A DNA stretch of 64,000 nt from Thysanoteuthis rhombus (GCA_963457665.1 OY735228.1:1639673-1703672); one strand, 5' to 3'. Positions 48,981-61,449 are shown, numbered from the stretch's first letter. Made by a program: numbers and translations. The notes: generated by a model not told the origin, from the sequence alone.

Positions 48981-49270
48981 GGGGTGACTGATAAGTTTGT
49001 GGCTTAGGTACAAAGTATTGAGTGACACAGTTCAAAATGAATTCAGGTAGTTTAATTTTTAGAATTGGAACAGGAGTCAGCAAATTTTGAGAAATGGACA
49101 ATATCACCCATCGTGCAGTTATCTGCTACCTCTACACTAAGGGCTTATCAACCAAGAAGATCTAGAAGGATGTGGTGGCAACACTAGTGAAGAACATCCC
49201 TTCGTATAGCAGGGTTAAAAAGTGGGCAGCTGAATTGCATGATGGGTAATATTGTCCATTTCTTTTTTTT
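48981..49270 (+). mobile_element. Truncated mariner with transposase N-terminus
   Basis: GGGGTGACTGATAAGTTTGT then GGCTTAGG resembles a mariner terminal repeat. An ATG at 49094 opens MDNITHRAVICYLYTKGLST, an in-frame TAG at 49163, then VVATLVKNIPSYSRVKKWAA and a stop at 49247. This is the helix-turn-helix N-terminus of mariner transposase. The rest of the enzyme is absent. The 27 bases around the ATG recur inverted at the 3' edge. Confidence 0.78.
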
Positions 49271-49299
49271 CAACAATTACTGACACAAGTTTCAATTGG

Positions 49300-50409
49300 A
49301 ACAAAAAAAAAAAAAAAAATGTGTAATTGAACAATCGTAGCCATCAAAGATGGTGAAGAATTCTATCCTTTTTTTAATAAAAAAAAGTGTTTATGTGTTC
49401 CAGTGCTACTGGCCATACTGTTTAGTCAAATGACTTGAAAATTAGCATCAGTACTCCATCAGACCACCTTCAAAACAAGTCTGTTGACCTTTTTGGGACA
49501 TTATTCGGATGGGTTTATCAATAACATCTAGATTCTTCAGAATCTTGAGGCCTTTTTTTTCTTCACTCTATTTTAGATGTTCCCTACAGGAAAACACCAG
49601 TGATGTCATAAATAGAATTAATTCTGGCCATATTTAATCTTTGATGGAATTTTTCATTTATTATAATTTTTTTTTTTTTACAAGATTTAAAATTTTGACA
49701 TAACAGTTGTTCAATCATTGACTGTTATAGTGAGTCATTCAAAAAGTTAAAATGAATTCAGTTAGAACTGTGGAATCTATGTCCTTTTATCTCAAACTTA
49801 TCCATTACACTTCATATTGAACAAGATTTAATGTTTTGAAAGAAAAAATCTTTTGAAGCAAAGCCTAAAGATGAGTTTTCGAATAAATGTTACCAGACCA
49901 AAATTTTGCTATGAAGATTAGAAAGATATAATAGATATTTTACTGGTTTTTTGATGGACTCAAAAAGAGGGTTATTGCCGTCAACAATTCTGAAAACTTT
50001 ATTTCCATCATATTGGCAATTCAAAATAAACAAAGTAATTATCTATTTTGAGAAATAATAGGAATTTAAAATTTTACAAAAAGATTTCTAAATACATTTT
50101 GTTTTTATCTCTGGAGGGAGCTGGTCTATTATTGTGTGTGTGCGTGTGTGGAGGGGGTGACACATGGCAAAGACGGGAAAATAAAGGAATACAAAAGGGG
50201 CCGATTTGAACTTTCTGTCCTTGAAAATTATCAGGTTTTTACACATAAAATGTCATTTTTTCCCCACATCATTGAGAATAATGCTAGATTGACTTATGTA
50301 ACTGCATTTTTTGAAAATCCAGTGTAAATAGAGATATATTAATTGTAATTATTGGAAGTTTCTCAACCCTTAACAGCAATGGTGTTAGACTGATTTTCAA
50401 GTACAATTT
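49300..50409. other. Nedd4 intron, no gene seen
   Basis: AT-rich sequence without recognisable repeats or family-bearing ORFs. Confidence 0.5.
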
Positions 50410-50975
50410 CAGATAAGGATATTGCTGAAGTCATCGGTAACATCAGCAAAGCATTTCGGAATGAACACTACTACAGTGCGAACTGTTTGGCATTGGTTCA
50501 ATAGATTTAGGTCTGGAAAAATGGTGACCAATAATAAGCCTAAAAGCGGCCTAAACTTGTTCTTAATGATGAAGAATTATGGACAGGAGTGGCCTCTGAC
50601 CAACAAACGAAAAACAATTCAAGCAGTTTCTGGAAATTCAGGACTTCAACTGCAACTATATCACATCATCTCAAGGCAATAGAAAAGATTAAAAATTAGA
50701 AAAAAATGGTCCTGCATAAAGCGAATGAAATGCTCAAGGACAGTGCCACACCCAACACCTCTCAGCTAAATGTGTCTAAACTTATAGAAGTGGGATATGA
50801 AGTCATGCAGCATCCGTCATATTCACCTGACATTTCTCCCACAGATTATCATCTCTTGAAGCATTTTGAACATCATATCCCAAAATAGAAAGTTCAAAAT
50901 GGAACCCCATTTGGGTTTTTACTGAATTTCTGATAACTAAACCTAAAGAATTTTGTGGAGATGGCATGATACCAT
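50410..50975 (+). pseudogene. Decayed mariner transposase
   Basis: Frame-shifting reading gives TTVRTVWHWFNRFRSGKM, NKPKSG, a degenerate middle, ISHHLKAIEKIKKLEKW, then SKLIEVGYEVMQHPSYSPD and ISPTDYHLLKHFEHHIPK. These are, in order, the HTH region, the clamp region and the YSPDLSPTDYHFFKH signature of mariner transposases. There are several frameshifts and a large central deletion that removes the first catalytic Asp region. It is non-functional. Confidence 0.82.
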
Positions 50976-52178
50976 TAAAAGATCGCTAGAAAAAAGTGGT
51001 AATTCTACAAATAGGTGATATCTTGATTAAATAATTACCGTCTTTCGTAGTTATATCATCCTTCATTTTACTCTTAAAAAAACGACATTTCCTATCTAAC
51101 AACCTGATAGTTTCATAGTGAAAAGCTCTTCCATAGGAGAATGAGACGAGGAAATAATGAAAGTGAGGAAGGGAGGGGGGTTCAAAACACACAAACTCAA
51201 ATTTATTGAATGAAAGGATGAAAGACTATTATGTGAATTGCAAATTTGGAAACATTGACATAAGAAATCATCACTGAATGTAGGAAGCATGGAGGAAGAT
51301 GACAAATAGTGAATAAGGACACAGTTTGGAGGGGCACATCAATATCTATATGAGTCAAGTATTGTTAAGAATCATTTTTAGCTTGCACTGAAAATTTTAT
51401 TTGGTTTCTTGAAGAATAAACCGTTGGTCTTTAGAGAGATTTTTTCAGACAATAATTTGCATTTATTGTTTCTCTTTGCAATACATTTTAATTGGAAAGA
51501 TCTTTGTTCATTTTCAAATATTCTTACGGGTTCCAAGTAGTTATACATACAGCTACACAGATCTTGAAGTAAATTCGGATATTTTATTTAGAAACTATAA
51601 AGGTTTTCAAGGCCTTTTTTAATCTTTTTATTCGATGTTGAAAGAGGAAGAGATCTAATCTTACCAGCCTCTCTTTGAATTACGATGAAAATTACCATAT
51701 ATGCCGGACTCTACAATGAATGGTTTACAAGAGTTTCAGGGGGGACAACCGCTTGATTGCAAATCATGCAAACTTTATAATCATCCCTATAAAGCTTTGG
51801 TAGATGGTCCCCTAGTTATAATACCAATGCAGCGAATGCAGGGTAATCTATAACATAATAAGCAATGTATCTGTCTATCTGTCACTTTTAGAATAAACAT
51901 TTTACGGTAAAAGAAATTGGGGGGGGGGTCTCAATGTCATTGCAACACAAAAACTGGTGAGGGTCGTGAGTGGGTAGGAGATGCAGGGTAAGGGTATGCA
52001 AAAGGGTAAAGGGTGAAACAAAGATATTCGTGAAAGGAGAATGGCTGAACTCGGCAAAAAAGAAAGGCAAGAAAATAAAAAGAGGCAGAATAGAATTCAC
52101 TTTCAAGCGTCTGTGAGTGAGAGATTCAGTGTGGAGGGTTACGTCAGGTAACTTCCATGAATTTTTTTTCAGATACTA

Positions 52179-52371
52179 CAGTGCTTTTGATTTTCATCCC
52201 TAGGTATACCCTATGCAAAATTAAGAAAATTTTACAAGTATTTACGCAGTCCTTTCTTTAAAAAAAAAAAATCAAATGACCGGCATATACGGTTTCAGAA
52301 TTAAAAGGGAAATGACTGACCGTAAGTCGGGAAGGGGTGGATGATGATTATCAACATGTTAAGAACCACTG
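52179..52371. mobile_element. Weak hAT-like MITE candidate
   Basis: CAGTGCTTTTGATTTTCA on the left and GTTAAGAACCACTG on the right give a partial CAGTG inverted pair 193 bp apart. Confidence 0.25.
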
Positions 52372-53454
52372 AACGCAACAAAAAAGAAAAATACATTTGA
52401 GAAAGAAAGAAAAGAAGAGTTTTGAAATACAACAACAAAAAAGACAAAGAATTTCACTTCATTTAGTAAAAGTAAAAACAATAGTAGTAGTAGTAGTAGT
52501 AGTATAGAAATGACCTTTTTTTTTTACCATCTTTTATATTGTGAATACACCACATTTAAAACATTAGACAGCATTTTTTTTGCAAAGTTGTTGCAAATAA
52601 AAAAAACCTTAGTGATTAATTTTAATCAGCATATTATTTATCAAAAAGGATAGGATTATTCAAGTATGGACATAAGAATATATTTTTGGTATAAATGTAT
52701 CTATTGCAAAGAAAAAAAAATGCATACCTTGATAAGAATTTATTTTCAAGTCGATTTTCCACAACTCTTCATATTTTTTGTTTTCTGATTATTTTCAAAC
52801 AATAAGGCGATAAAATTGGATGAAAAATGGAATTTGTTTTTCACTACGAGAGAAAGATCAGCTTTTTCAGGAAAAATCTGAGATGCCTGCTCATTTTCTG
52901 TCCATTTACCAAGACAGCGGCAGCAGTGGTCGTAACAGTGACATAGTAATGAACACATAGTTGGGTGCTGTGCTCTAGCATATGTAAACACTCAGATTGA
53001 GCTTTGCTTTACTCCCTTTCTCTCTTTCTGTTTGCTTTAGCATGACAGAAACCAATAAACAAAGAAAGTGACATTAGTTTTTACGTAATGAGATTATATC
53101 TGCAAAATCAATTTTAAAATCTTCTTTTGCTGCATCTTTTGTATGGTTTGTAATGAAGAGGTTGCAGGAACAATCATCTCTTTCTTCAGGGTTAATTCAG
53201 GAGTATTATGGGACACTTGGATTCAAACATAATTTTTTTCTATCTTTGTAAAAAATCACGATGCCTGACCGACTTATTTAAGAACTTGTATCGACCAAAA
53301 ATGCTGTCGAAAGCTTGAAAAAGATGTACGTGCAACGTAAAATATAGTAAAAAAAATTACGAGGGAGAAAGATAAGAATTAGAGTGATAAATAAATATAT
53401 ATATATATACATATATACATTTGGTATTTCTAAAGCTGAAGAGGCGCTTGTTTA

Positions 53455-53643
<189 letters not shown>

Positions 53644-54184
53644 CTAAGAAAAAGGAAAAAAAAACAAAACAAACATGAACTCTTTTCTCTGTACATATGT
53701 AACAAATTTGGATTTCAACAAATTGTAGCAATAAGTCTACATGTGAAATTTCAAGAAAGATCTATCATTTGAGGTTTTAGTATCAGACACATTCCCACTA
53801 GTGAGAGGCAGCTCAGGTACAGTTGTTTATAATGATCCAATTGTATTTTTTGCTCTTGAAGACTATGTACTTTAATTGAAGATTTTAGGTCTCTGAGTTG
53901 AGGAAAGGTTTTGATGCGAGACAATTTGTGCTGTTTTAATTCCAAGCAAACGCCACAATATAGCATTTATTTTTTCCATTCTCATTCCGTAAAACAGGCA
54001 AAAGTACAACCTTGGAGGGAAAGAGCGTATATGTGCCCCACCCCATGTATTCGATGCCTTGACTGTATAAAAAAGTAGAAGATCCGAGATGCTGGTGTTT
54101 CCAGCATTTATCATCTGGATTTCCAGACAATCTAAAAAATTTTGAAGTTCAAAACAAATCTGTCATTCAAGAATTTTTTGTTGT

Positions 54185-54200
54185 TTAACCCTTTTGAGAC
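54185..54200. repeat. One end of a TTAA MITE
   Basis: TTAACCCTTTTGAGAC, then TCCTGAGACATATCC, matches the right end of the element at 41725-42124 in reverse. No partner end was located. Confidence 0.5.
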
Positions 54201-54338
54201 TCCTGAGACATATCCCAATTTTTTTCTTTAAACGTATATTGGCATATATATGTCCAGTAGATATCTCTTACAAAGTCTACAAGGATGTATGTGTTACAAA
54301 AAATAAAGCAATTGAGATTTGCAATTGAGATTTACAAT

Positions 54339-54352
54339 TGCGGGCGCCCGCA
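54339..54352. other. 14-bp perfect GC palindrome TGCGGGCGCCCGCA
   Basis: Self-complementary in full, within AT-rich intron and next to a repeated CAATTGAGATTTGCAATTG motif. Function unknown. Confidence 0.6.
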
Positions 54353-55389
54353 GAAATTAATTTGCATTAATGAGCAGGAAAGATGTGAACTACAGACATA
54401 AATTAATTCACTAAATTCACTAAAATAATTCAACTCAAAAAATAATTTCAATCATTGTAGCTTCATGAAATGTTTCAACTCCATAGTTTGTTTTAGTTGG
54501 TCCTTCTTGCACTAGAATGCGGCTCCTTTAGCATACATTCTGCATGAGCTCTGTGTACCTCCCCCCGTCTCCGTTTTTGCCCCATCAGGAATGGTACTGC
54601 CATGTTAAGTCAAGACCTGATGGCTCAGAGTTTGTCCTAAGGCCAAGCTCAGGTCTTTGCGACAATAGTTGCAAAGACAAAAGAGAATTTTTTTTTTTGA
54701 AGTTCCAACCCACACGCTTGTGTATGTGGTGTCCTCATGTAAAAAAAAAAAGAGACCTGGGGTCACATCCTTTCCTTGTGGGATCAAGGTAAATAATAGC
54801 TCTGTTATCATCGACTGAGTTATCCTCGTATCTAGTAGTCATGCATGGTGAAGTCGCACTCTGATGTTGGCGTTAAGTAGACGTGTGCAGAGAAGTTGCT
54901 GAACATTACTGGATATGGACTCATCCAGTCAGCATATATTCTCCCATTTTCTGGTAAAAGAAACATCCACCAACTTTCCATCCATATGAATTGAGAGAGA
55001 AAACATTCATCATCATCGACATCCTCTTGACTTTCTAAAAATCTTTTTACCATAATCAAACAGACATGCATTCTTCACCATACATTTCAGTAAGCAGACA
55101 AAACTATTTTGTAGCCATTTTTTCCGATGTGCAGCTCAATTTTAGAACTCTTTATTTTTACGACACGCTTGAATAATGTGTCTACTTCAAGTGATACATA
55201 ATAGTGAACTGAAGATCTTGAAACTTCCTGGGTTTGTTTACACTTGCCTATTGGTGAATGTATACTCATTGGTTTCACACATGCATGAAGTGGTTTGACT
55301 TATATAAGCTCAACCTTGTTATTCAATAGCTCCGCCTTGTACAAAGCATTCATTCTCCCAATTCTCAAGTGTGTCAGGTAGGGACTCAC

Positions 55390-55498
55390 CTCAGATTGTG
55401 CAGAAGAGGTATCTTCTTGACTTTCTGTATCACCCTCATCTTCAGGTGCATGATATGCCAGGTAAATCCATAGGTGGCCACGGACACGGGACCTTGTG
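55390..55498 (-). CDS. Nedd4: Nedd4 exon: last C2 strand and acidic linker
   Basis: 109 nt, residues 38-74. It reads TRSRVRGHLWIYLAYH then an acidic stretch, EDEGDTESQEDTSSAQSE. This matches the NEDD4 segment where the C2 domain ends with a KSRVKGYLRLK-like strand followed by a disordered acidic linker. Acceptor TGTAACAG, donor GTGAGT. The first base completes Ser38. Confidence 0.93.
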
Positions 55499-55574
55499 CT
55501 GTTACAAAATACAAAGAGAGATTTTGAATGGAACAATAAAAATACACAAAAAAGGTTTTCATCGTTATATATTT

Positions 55575-55690
55575 CTTTTTAATGTGTTCTGCGCAGAGTT
55601 TTTTTTTTAATGTGTTCTGGGCTGAATTTTTCTTTTTAATGTGTTCTGGGCTAAATTATTTTTTTTTAATGTGTTCAAGGCTGAATTTCT
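55575..55690. repeat. Short tandem repeat, TTTTTAATGTGTTCTGGGCTGAA, 4 copies
   Basis: Four units of about 32-35 bases carry TTTTTAATGTGTTC. They lie upstream (in transcript order) of the acceptor of the exon at 55390-55498. Confidence 0.85.
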
Positions 55691-56163
55691 CTATGCAAAT
55701 TATCAAGTTGCACCATTTCATTCAAGTACAAACATTAGTTTTTGGACACTGATATCTGAGTTTATATTGATTAAGCAAATCATTTTTAGATGAAAATTTT
55801 CAACAGTCATTCTTTTTAAGAACAGCGCAATGATTATTGCAATAACATTGATAGGTTACTAGTTTCAGTAATTCTCATTAACATACCCCGCTTTTTTAAA
55901 CAAAGTCAGTCTTGCTAATTTAATGTTTTTGTGCTCAATTCAGCAAGTTTCTGTTTTTGGCAGTGTGAAACAGCGCAAGATAAAAGATGCCACATTTAAA
56001 ATTCAGGCATGTTTTTGACCATTTTCAGTATCTTTTTGGAGTGTTTTGGCCATTTTATATCTTATGGATTCCCTACATAAAGATATTACATTTCCAGCAA
56101 ACAATACATGTGCATATAAAAACTTATATGTATTATAATAATAAATAGTGAACAGGAAGATAG

Positions 56164-56287
56164 TATTTCTATTAATATTCGGACCATCCTCATCTTGGTT
56201 GTTTTTCATACAATGTCTGAATATTAATAGAAATAATAATAATACCTCATCTCAAAAATTCAGAGATATACTAAGGAAGATAGTATT
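56164..56287. mobile_element. Foldback/MITE hairpin (CCTCATCTTGG family), copy d
   Basis: TATTTCTATTAATATTCGGAC and its inverted copy GTCTGAATATTAATAGAAATA enclose CCATCCTCATCTTGGTTGTT. It is followed by AATACCTCATCTCAAAAATT as in copy c. AGGAAGATAGTATT occurs at 56154-56167 and 56274-56287, a 14-bp direct repeat bracketing the unit. Confidence 0.8.
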
Positions 56288-56544
56288 CTACATTTCTGTT
56301 TATTCAGGTGAAAAAAGCAACAGCCACTGGTCTTTTTCAGTTAAGAATCCTCTGACTTCTAGAGTTAAAGACAAAGCAATGATTGCTATTCAATCTATGA
56401 AAACTTCAAAAGAAGTAAAAATCTGGTGCTCTTTTCCTGCGTGTATAAATCTTTATGGATTGTCTCACAACCTCTGGCAGAACCTCAAGGTTGGGACTGG
56501 CTGAGTTATTCGAAGTATTAATCGAGAAGGATTCTGTAACAAAC

Positions 56545-56657
56545 CTTCGAGGTCGTAAGATGTAATCTTTTGTAGGGATGCTGCGGTCAGGCTTCTCAGT
56601 GAGGATGCTTGTATGATTAAGGGGGATTTCCACCAGGCCGAGAAAATCATCTCGAGT
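56545..56657 (-). CDS. Nedd4: Nedd4 exon: C-terminal part of the C2 domain (first exon seen)
   Basis: 113 nt, residues 1-37 plus two bases of codon 38. It reads TRDDFLGLVEIPLN... and ends DYILRPR(S). The TRDDFLG motif is the C2 strand following DENRL in NEDD4 proteins. The acceptor is TTGTTGCAG and the donor is GTTTGT, which is weaker than the others. It starts in phase 0, so the preceding exon must end on a full codon. I found no exon for the preceding C2 strands anywhere between 56658 and 64000. Confidence 0.92.
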
Positions 56658-56756
56658 CTGCAACAAACAAGAAAACAAACAAATGAAATTTTAAAAAATA
56701 AAATGAAGTATTCTAGGCAGAATGCACATGCAGAAATGCCCATCTGTATGAAAACG

Positions 56757-57010
56757 GGCCTGGTTAGTTGCTCAATAGAAACCATTGAGTGACCACAGTC
56801 TTTTGACTGAGTGCCATGTTAGGAGTGATCAGTTAAAAAATTGGAAGAAGGGGTGATCAATGAATAAGTTTACTACTCTCACCTTTCTGTTGGGCATTGA
56901 TCAGTGAAAATGTTTGAATTTTCAAAAAAACAAGCTTGCTGGACACGAAAAGGATCAATTAGCATTAACTTACATTGGAAATTGACCCCCTACCCACAGA
57001 AAACCCATTT
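56757..57010 (+). repeat. ~300-bp dispersed repeat, copy B
   Basis: It parallels copy C (reversed): GGTTAGTTGCTCAATAGAAA, GTGATCAGTTAAAAAATTGG, GGTGATCAATGAATAAGTTT, CTGGACACGAAAAGGATC, TTACATTGGAAATTGACC. Shared only by sequence similarity; class unknown. Confidence 0.7.
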
Positions 57011-57889
57011 TGGGATGAATTTTTTAAGAAACAATTACATTTTTTGCAGACATAATCAAGAGTAAATTTTTCCAGCCCACCCTTTAGCTCAACTAGTGTG
57101 TCCTGCACACATGATACATAAATTGACCAGCCAGATCAACTTGAAAACTGAAGAAACCTATGTTGACAGTTTCTAATAATCCTGTCATTTTTGATGGGCA
57201 CTTGAAATGTTCTGGAGAATGTTGGTAACAAAATCATTGTGCTTTTAACAGCGACAGGAGTCGACAGTTCAAAGAATGGGAAAAATTCCGTTAGGACCAG
57301 ATTTGAATTGGTTAATGGCGTTTGTAAGGAATTGAAAGACGCAAAGAGACATGATGTTCTTATCAGAGGGGACAATAAGAGAGAGAGAGTGCGTTGGTAA
57401 TGATAGAGAGATACAATATAGAGAGTGGGCAAAGAAAGAGGAATATCATTCATTTTTTTTTTATATCACAATACGATATTCATCTTCAAAAAATTAATTT
57501 TCGAGATAAAAAATGGAAATACAAGAAAGAAAGCAGACTATACTGTATTTACACTTCATATTCACATATTTATAACTTCTTCATTTTACAATGAATTCTG
57601 TTGCATTTCGGATAATATTTTTTGTTTTATTTTTGATGCAATGATTATTTATTTTAATGATGATCGAGTTGAAAACTCAACAGAAGAGAAATAGTTTTAT
57701 TACAGAAAAGAATGTTAATGAACGTTGCCAAATGCTGTCAAAAATTGTAAAAAACAACATCACAATTTCTTGAACTTGAACAAAACCTGTTCTTTTTTTG
57801 TTTGTTTTTTCCATACTGATGAAATTTATCATAAGCATATATATAAAAAGTATGCACCCCCCGGAAAAAAAACTCAGAAAAACATCTCA

Positions 57890-58345
57890 ATTGAAAAGGT
57901 ATTAATGAATCAGCCCCAAAATGTAATCATTTCTTCCATTGTCTACTGTCCACCCTTCCATGAAATTCTTTCAGAATTCATTGAGAACTTTTGGAGATAC
58001 TGTGTTATCAGACATGAGATTTTGGTGAAATAATGCAAGATGTAGGGGAGGTAGTTGTGCATGGATCTGCCACAAAATTCACTTCTTCCATGGGCCATTG
58101 TCTAAACTTTCACAAAATTTCATTGAAATTGATAGAGAACTTCTGGAGATAGTGAGTGCTCAGTCATAAGGATATACATAAATGTATAAAAAAAATAATG
58201 GAGAAATATCTCTAAATCGAAAAGGAATTCCTAGATCTGCTCCAAAATCTAATCACTTCTTCCATAGCCTATTACCCACCGTTTCATTAAATCTAATTGA
58301 AATTCATCGAGAACTTTGGGAGATATTGCGTGGACGGACATCAAA
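57890..58345 (+). repeat. Three degenerate copies of a ~100-bp repeat
   Basis: Units near 57905-58005, 58065-58165 and 58225-58330 share CCAAAATGTAATCATTTCTT, CCATTGTC, TTTCATTGAAATTGATAGAG and AACTTTTGGAGATA. The third also carries the CTCTAAATCGAAAAGG lead seen before the first (CTCAATTGAAAAGG). Confidence 0.7.
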
Positions 58346-59059
58346 TTCTGACAATATAAATATTGAACCAAACAATCAATTCTATTCTTATATATTGGAA
58401 GAAAATAATTCTTATTAGATTTTTCTCCATTTGGGATTTTGACCCGAACCCACTTCATGCAAATCTAATGACAGTGAAGCCCAAGGTCAACCAGTGTACG
58501 CCGAAGCTTTTTAGTTATTTCAAGTTCAATGCAAAATGAATACAAGAATTTTAGTTAAGAATAGCTGGCGTTAACCTTTCAAATTACTGTGCAAACATAC
58601 TGACACACAACCAGTTTTAGGTACACCATTAGCAAATAGTAATTAACAATATCTCCCGAAAGAAGACCATCAACATATATTATTGACAAGATATTGCTGA
58701 CAATGCTACAACCAAAAGATACAAATAACTAATGAGAGCTACTAAAATATACATACACTGTTACTCTTTAAATATTGATTGAAATTTGTAAACTCTTAGT
58801 ACACACACGCACAGTACTAACAGTATACCACAGACTAATAACAGAGTGTGTGTGTGTGATCATTAACGATAGTATTTCTAAGAAATATCCATGAATGCTT
58901 TTGTAGATATAAGAAACAGACAACTAAAACTATCGACACAGGTTTCTCCAGTTTCTAAAAGATTCAGGCTGTCCATGTAAGTGTCACACATACAGGCCAT
59001 ACTAATGGAGCTAGAGGGCTAATAATTGGAACATTTATTTCTTATTATGTCTAGAAAAA

Positions 59060-59330
59060 AATGTTTTGTCTTTTTAAAATCACCCCCCCATTGTTTTTTT
59101 AGAGAGGGTGGTCAATTTACAATGTAATTTTCAGCTAAACTGGTCCCTTAATTTTGTCTGGTAATGTTCATGTTTTTTTAAAAAAAAATATTGAACATTT
59201 TATGAAAGAAGTAACTTATTCATTGACCATTCTTTTCATCCTATTTTTCAACTGATCACCCCCAACACAACATAGTGCCAAAATACATGGGTCATACATT
59301 GGTTTCTACTGAGTAACTAACCAGACTAGG
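59060..59330 (-). repeat. ~300-bp dispersed repeat, copy C
   Basis: The reverse strand reads GTTAGTTACTCAGTAGAAAC, TGTTGGGGGTGATCAGTTGA, GGTCAATGAATAAGTTAC, TACATTGTAAATTGACCACC, collinear with copy B and, in part, copy A. Confidence 0.7.
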
Positions 59331-59845
59331 AGAAGAAAAATTTTTTTTCTCAAAAAGGGGAAAAAAAAAAAAAAAAAAGAGAGAAAAAGACAGTTAGCCA
59401 AGACCGAAAAACATTTGAAATAACAAATGAAGACGATTGAAGTCTTAGATTCTAGGGGAAATCGTATTGCTTCAGTTGTTGTTCGTCTTCCTCGATGAAG
59501 TAAGGCAGAATGGAAAAATTGATTTCAACAAGCCGAAATGAAGACGGCTAGAATAAACAACAGTTGCGATGACCGGCTGATAAAAGAGGGGAGGAAGGGC
59601 AAGGGTGAAAAAAAAGAAGAAAAAAAAGAAGGAAGAAGCAACTCAATAATAATCAACATGGTGACTGCAGTAACGCAGAAGGAAATATTACCTTTCAGTG
59701 ACGATGGCGGCAACAGCAGTTGGCAGAATAGCAGTCGAAACAGATGCAATGCTGCCTCGACTCTTTGCGGGGGTGAGTTGAAGGAGCAGACAAAAGAGAT
59801 TGTATGTGAAATGCCCCTGCTTCCTCACTGACATGATCGTCATCA

Positions 59846-60083
59846 GGATCAGAAATACTGGACTCTGTGTGACCAGTCACTACTTGTGCTGGACACACAT
59901 GGTCTGAGCTACAGAGTGACTGTAGCAATGGAGGTAGAATATACAATGGTACCAACTCAGCTAAGGGGGGGGGGAGAGGAACAGAGGGGAGGGTCAGAAA
60001 CGCTGGACTCTCTGTGCCCAGTCACTACCCATGCTGGGGACACACGGGTTTAGCTAGAGAGTGACAGTAGCAATGGAATGTGG
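59846..60083 (+). repeat. Tandem duplication of a ~90-bp segment, 147 bp apart
   Basis: GATCAGAAATACTGGACTCT, CCAGTCACTAC, GAGTGACTGTAGCAATGGA at 59846-59938 recur as GGTCAGAAACGCTGGACTCT, CCAGTCACTAC, GAGTGACAGTAGCAATGGA at 59993-60083. Confidence 0.85.
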
Positions 60084-60308
60084 AAGACAGAGACAGGACC
60101 CAGCTAGTGGTTGGGTGGGTGGCATTGAGAGAAGGGGAGGGTCAGGACTAAAGGAAAGCCAAATTAGATATTGAAGAATATAAATTTCTGTATAGACAAG
60201 GAATGTTGTTGGAAACCTGAGAAAAAAATCAAAGCAGTAGCAAAATGGTGGCTATAAATCAGACACAAGGGCGGAGTTCAACCCAATGTAGCTTCCGCTA
60301 CTCAACAT

Positions 60309-60332
60309 GGACGGGGACGGGGACGGGGACAG
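60309..60332. repeat. (GGGGAC)n repeat
   Basis: Four GGGGAC units; GC-rich island in AT-rich DNA. Confidence 0.9.
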
Positions 60333-60690
60333 GTATGGAAACCCGGACCTAACAAGATAAGGAAAGGAAAACATCCAAATCCTATGTTATAAATGATGCT
60401 GCCATTGGTGGAAAAATTCTGCTTACCACTATCATATTTGGATATGAAGCAGGCTGAAGAATGAATCGGCTGAAACGTCATATTAACAACACAAACAACA
60501 AGACGTTCAATCATCTGAAAAAACTTTTTGAATGTAGATTTTCCAAGTCTCATTTATTTTGCTTAATAAGAAGAGAAGAAGATTGTTTTTCTTGTCAACT
60601 TTTACAAACCTGGAGTGAAAAACAACTGAGTGTCCTGTCCCCGTGGCTGTGGACCAGATATGAAGAGAGGCAGAGTGGAATGTTTGTGGA

Positions 60691-60955
60691 TCATACTTAT
60701 AGTGTCAGTAGTAGCCATCAGCTCCTCTCTTCTCCCAACTATCTGGTTGAATTACCTGAATTTTTTCACCTCCCCTTTTCCTTCCTATTCTCTAATTAAA
60801 CTACCCTCATTTTCTCCCATCTCCCTTCCCACCCTTACACTAAACCACCTGAATTTCTTTTCTCCTTTCCCCTTCCTACCCTCTTATTCAGACACCTTCC
60901 TTCCCTCCTTCAGTGTCTTGCAGACTTAGAGTATTAGTAGCAGCCATCAGCTGAG
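60691..60955 (-). repeat. Dispersed element with internal ~45-bp tandem repeat, copy 2
   Basis: On the minus strand about four units of about 45 bases (AATTCAGGTGGTTTAGTGTA, GGTAGTTTAATTAGAGAATA, GGAAGGGGAAAGGAG) sit between GCTGATGGCTGCTACTAATA and GCTGATGGCTACTACTGACA then CTATAAGTATGA. Collinear with 39868-40272. Confidence 0.75.
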
Positions 60956-61001
60956 ATTGTTGTACATGGTAGCTCTCATAGTCAGGGCCATGGACTAGTG
61001 A

Positions 61002-61449
61002 GCAGAGAGAGAAAGTACGAGGGGAGAGAGAAAGTACGAGGGGAGAGAGAAAGTACGAGGGGAGAGAGAAAGTACGAGGGGAGAGAGAAAGTACGAGGGG
61101 AGAGAGAAAGTACGAGGGGAGAGAGAAAGTACGAAGGGGAGAGAGAAAGTACGAAGGGGAGAGAGAAAGTACGAAGGGGAGAGAGAAAGTACGAAGGGGA
61201 GAGAGAAAGTACGAAGGGGAGAGAGAAAGTACGAAGGGGAGAGAGAAAGTACGAAGGGGAGAGAGAAAGTACGAAGGGGAGAGAGAAAGTACGAGGGGAG
61301 AGAGAAAGTACGAGGGGAGAGAGAAAGTACGAAGGGGAGAGAGAAAGTACGAAGGGGAGAGAGAAAGTACGAAGGGGAGAGAGAAAGTACGAAGGGGAGA
61401 GAGAAAGTACGAGGGGGAGAGAGAAAGTACGAAGGGGAGAGAGAGAAAG
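61002..61449. repeat. 19/20-bp minisatellite, about 22 copies
   Basis: Units of GAGAGAGAAAGTACGAGGG (19 bp) and GAGAGAGAAAGTACGAAGGG (20 bp): about seven 19-mers, eight 20-mers, two 19-mers, then 20-mers. No stop arises in several frames, so ORFs of 155-205 codons cover it on both strands. They are artefacts. Confidence 0.97.

Noticed and set aside
56406..56785. Longer ORFs extending the C2 exon on the minus strand
   Set aside because: Extension beyond 56657 or below 56545 reads intron. The GT-AG junctions with matching phases define the exon better.
59691..59773. Plus-strand ATGGCGGCAAC with an open frame and GTGAGT, resembling a first exon
   Set aside because: Only about 23 codons, no partner exon, no family signature. 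The minus-strand ORF over the same bases is equally plausible.
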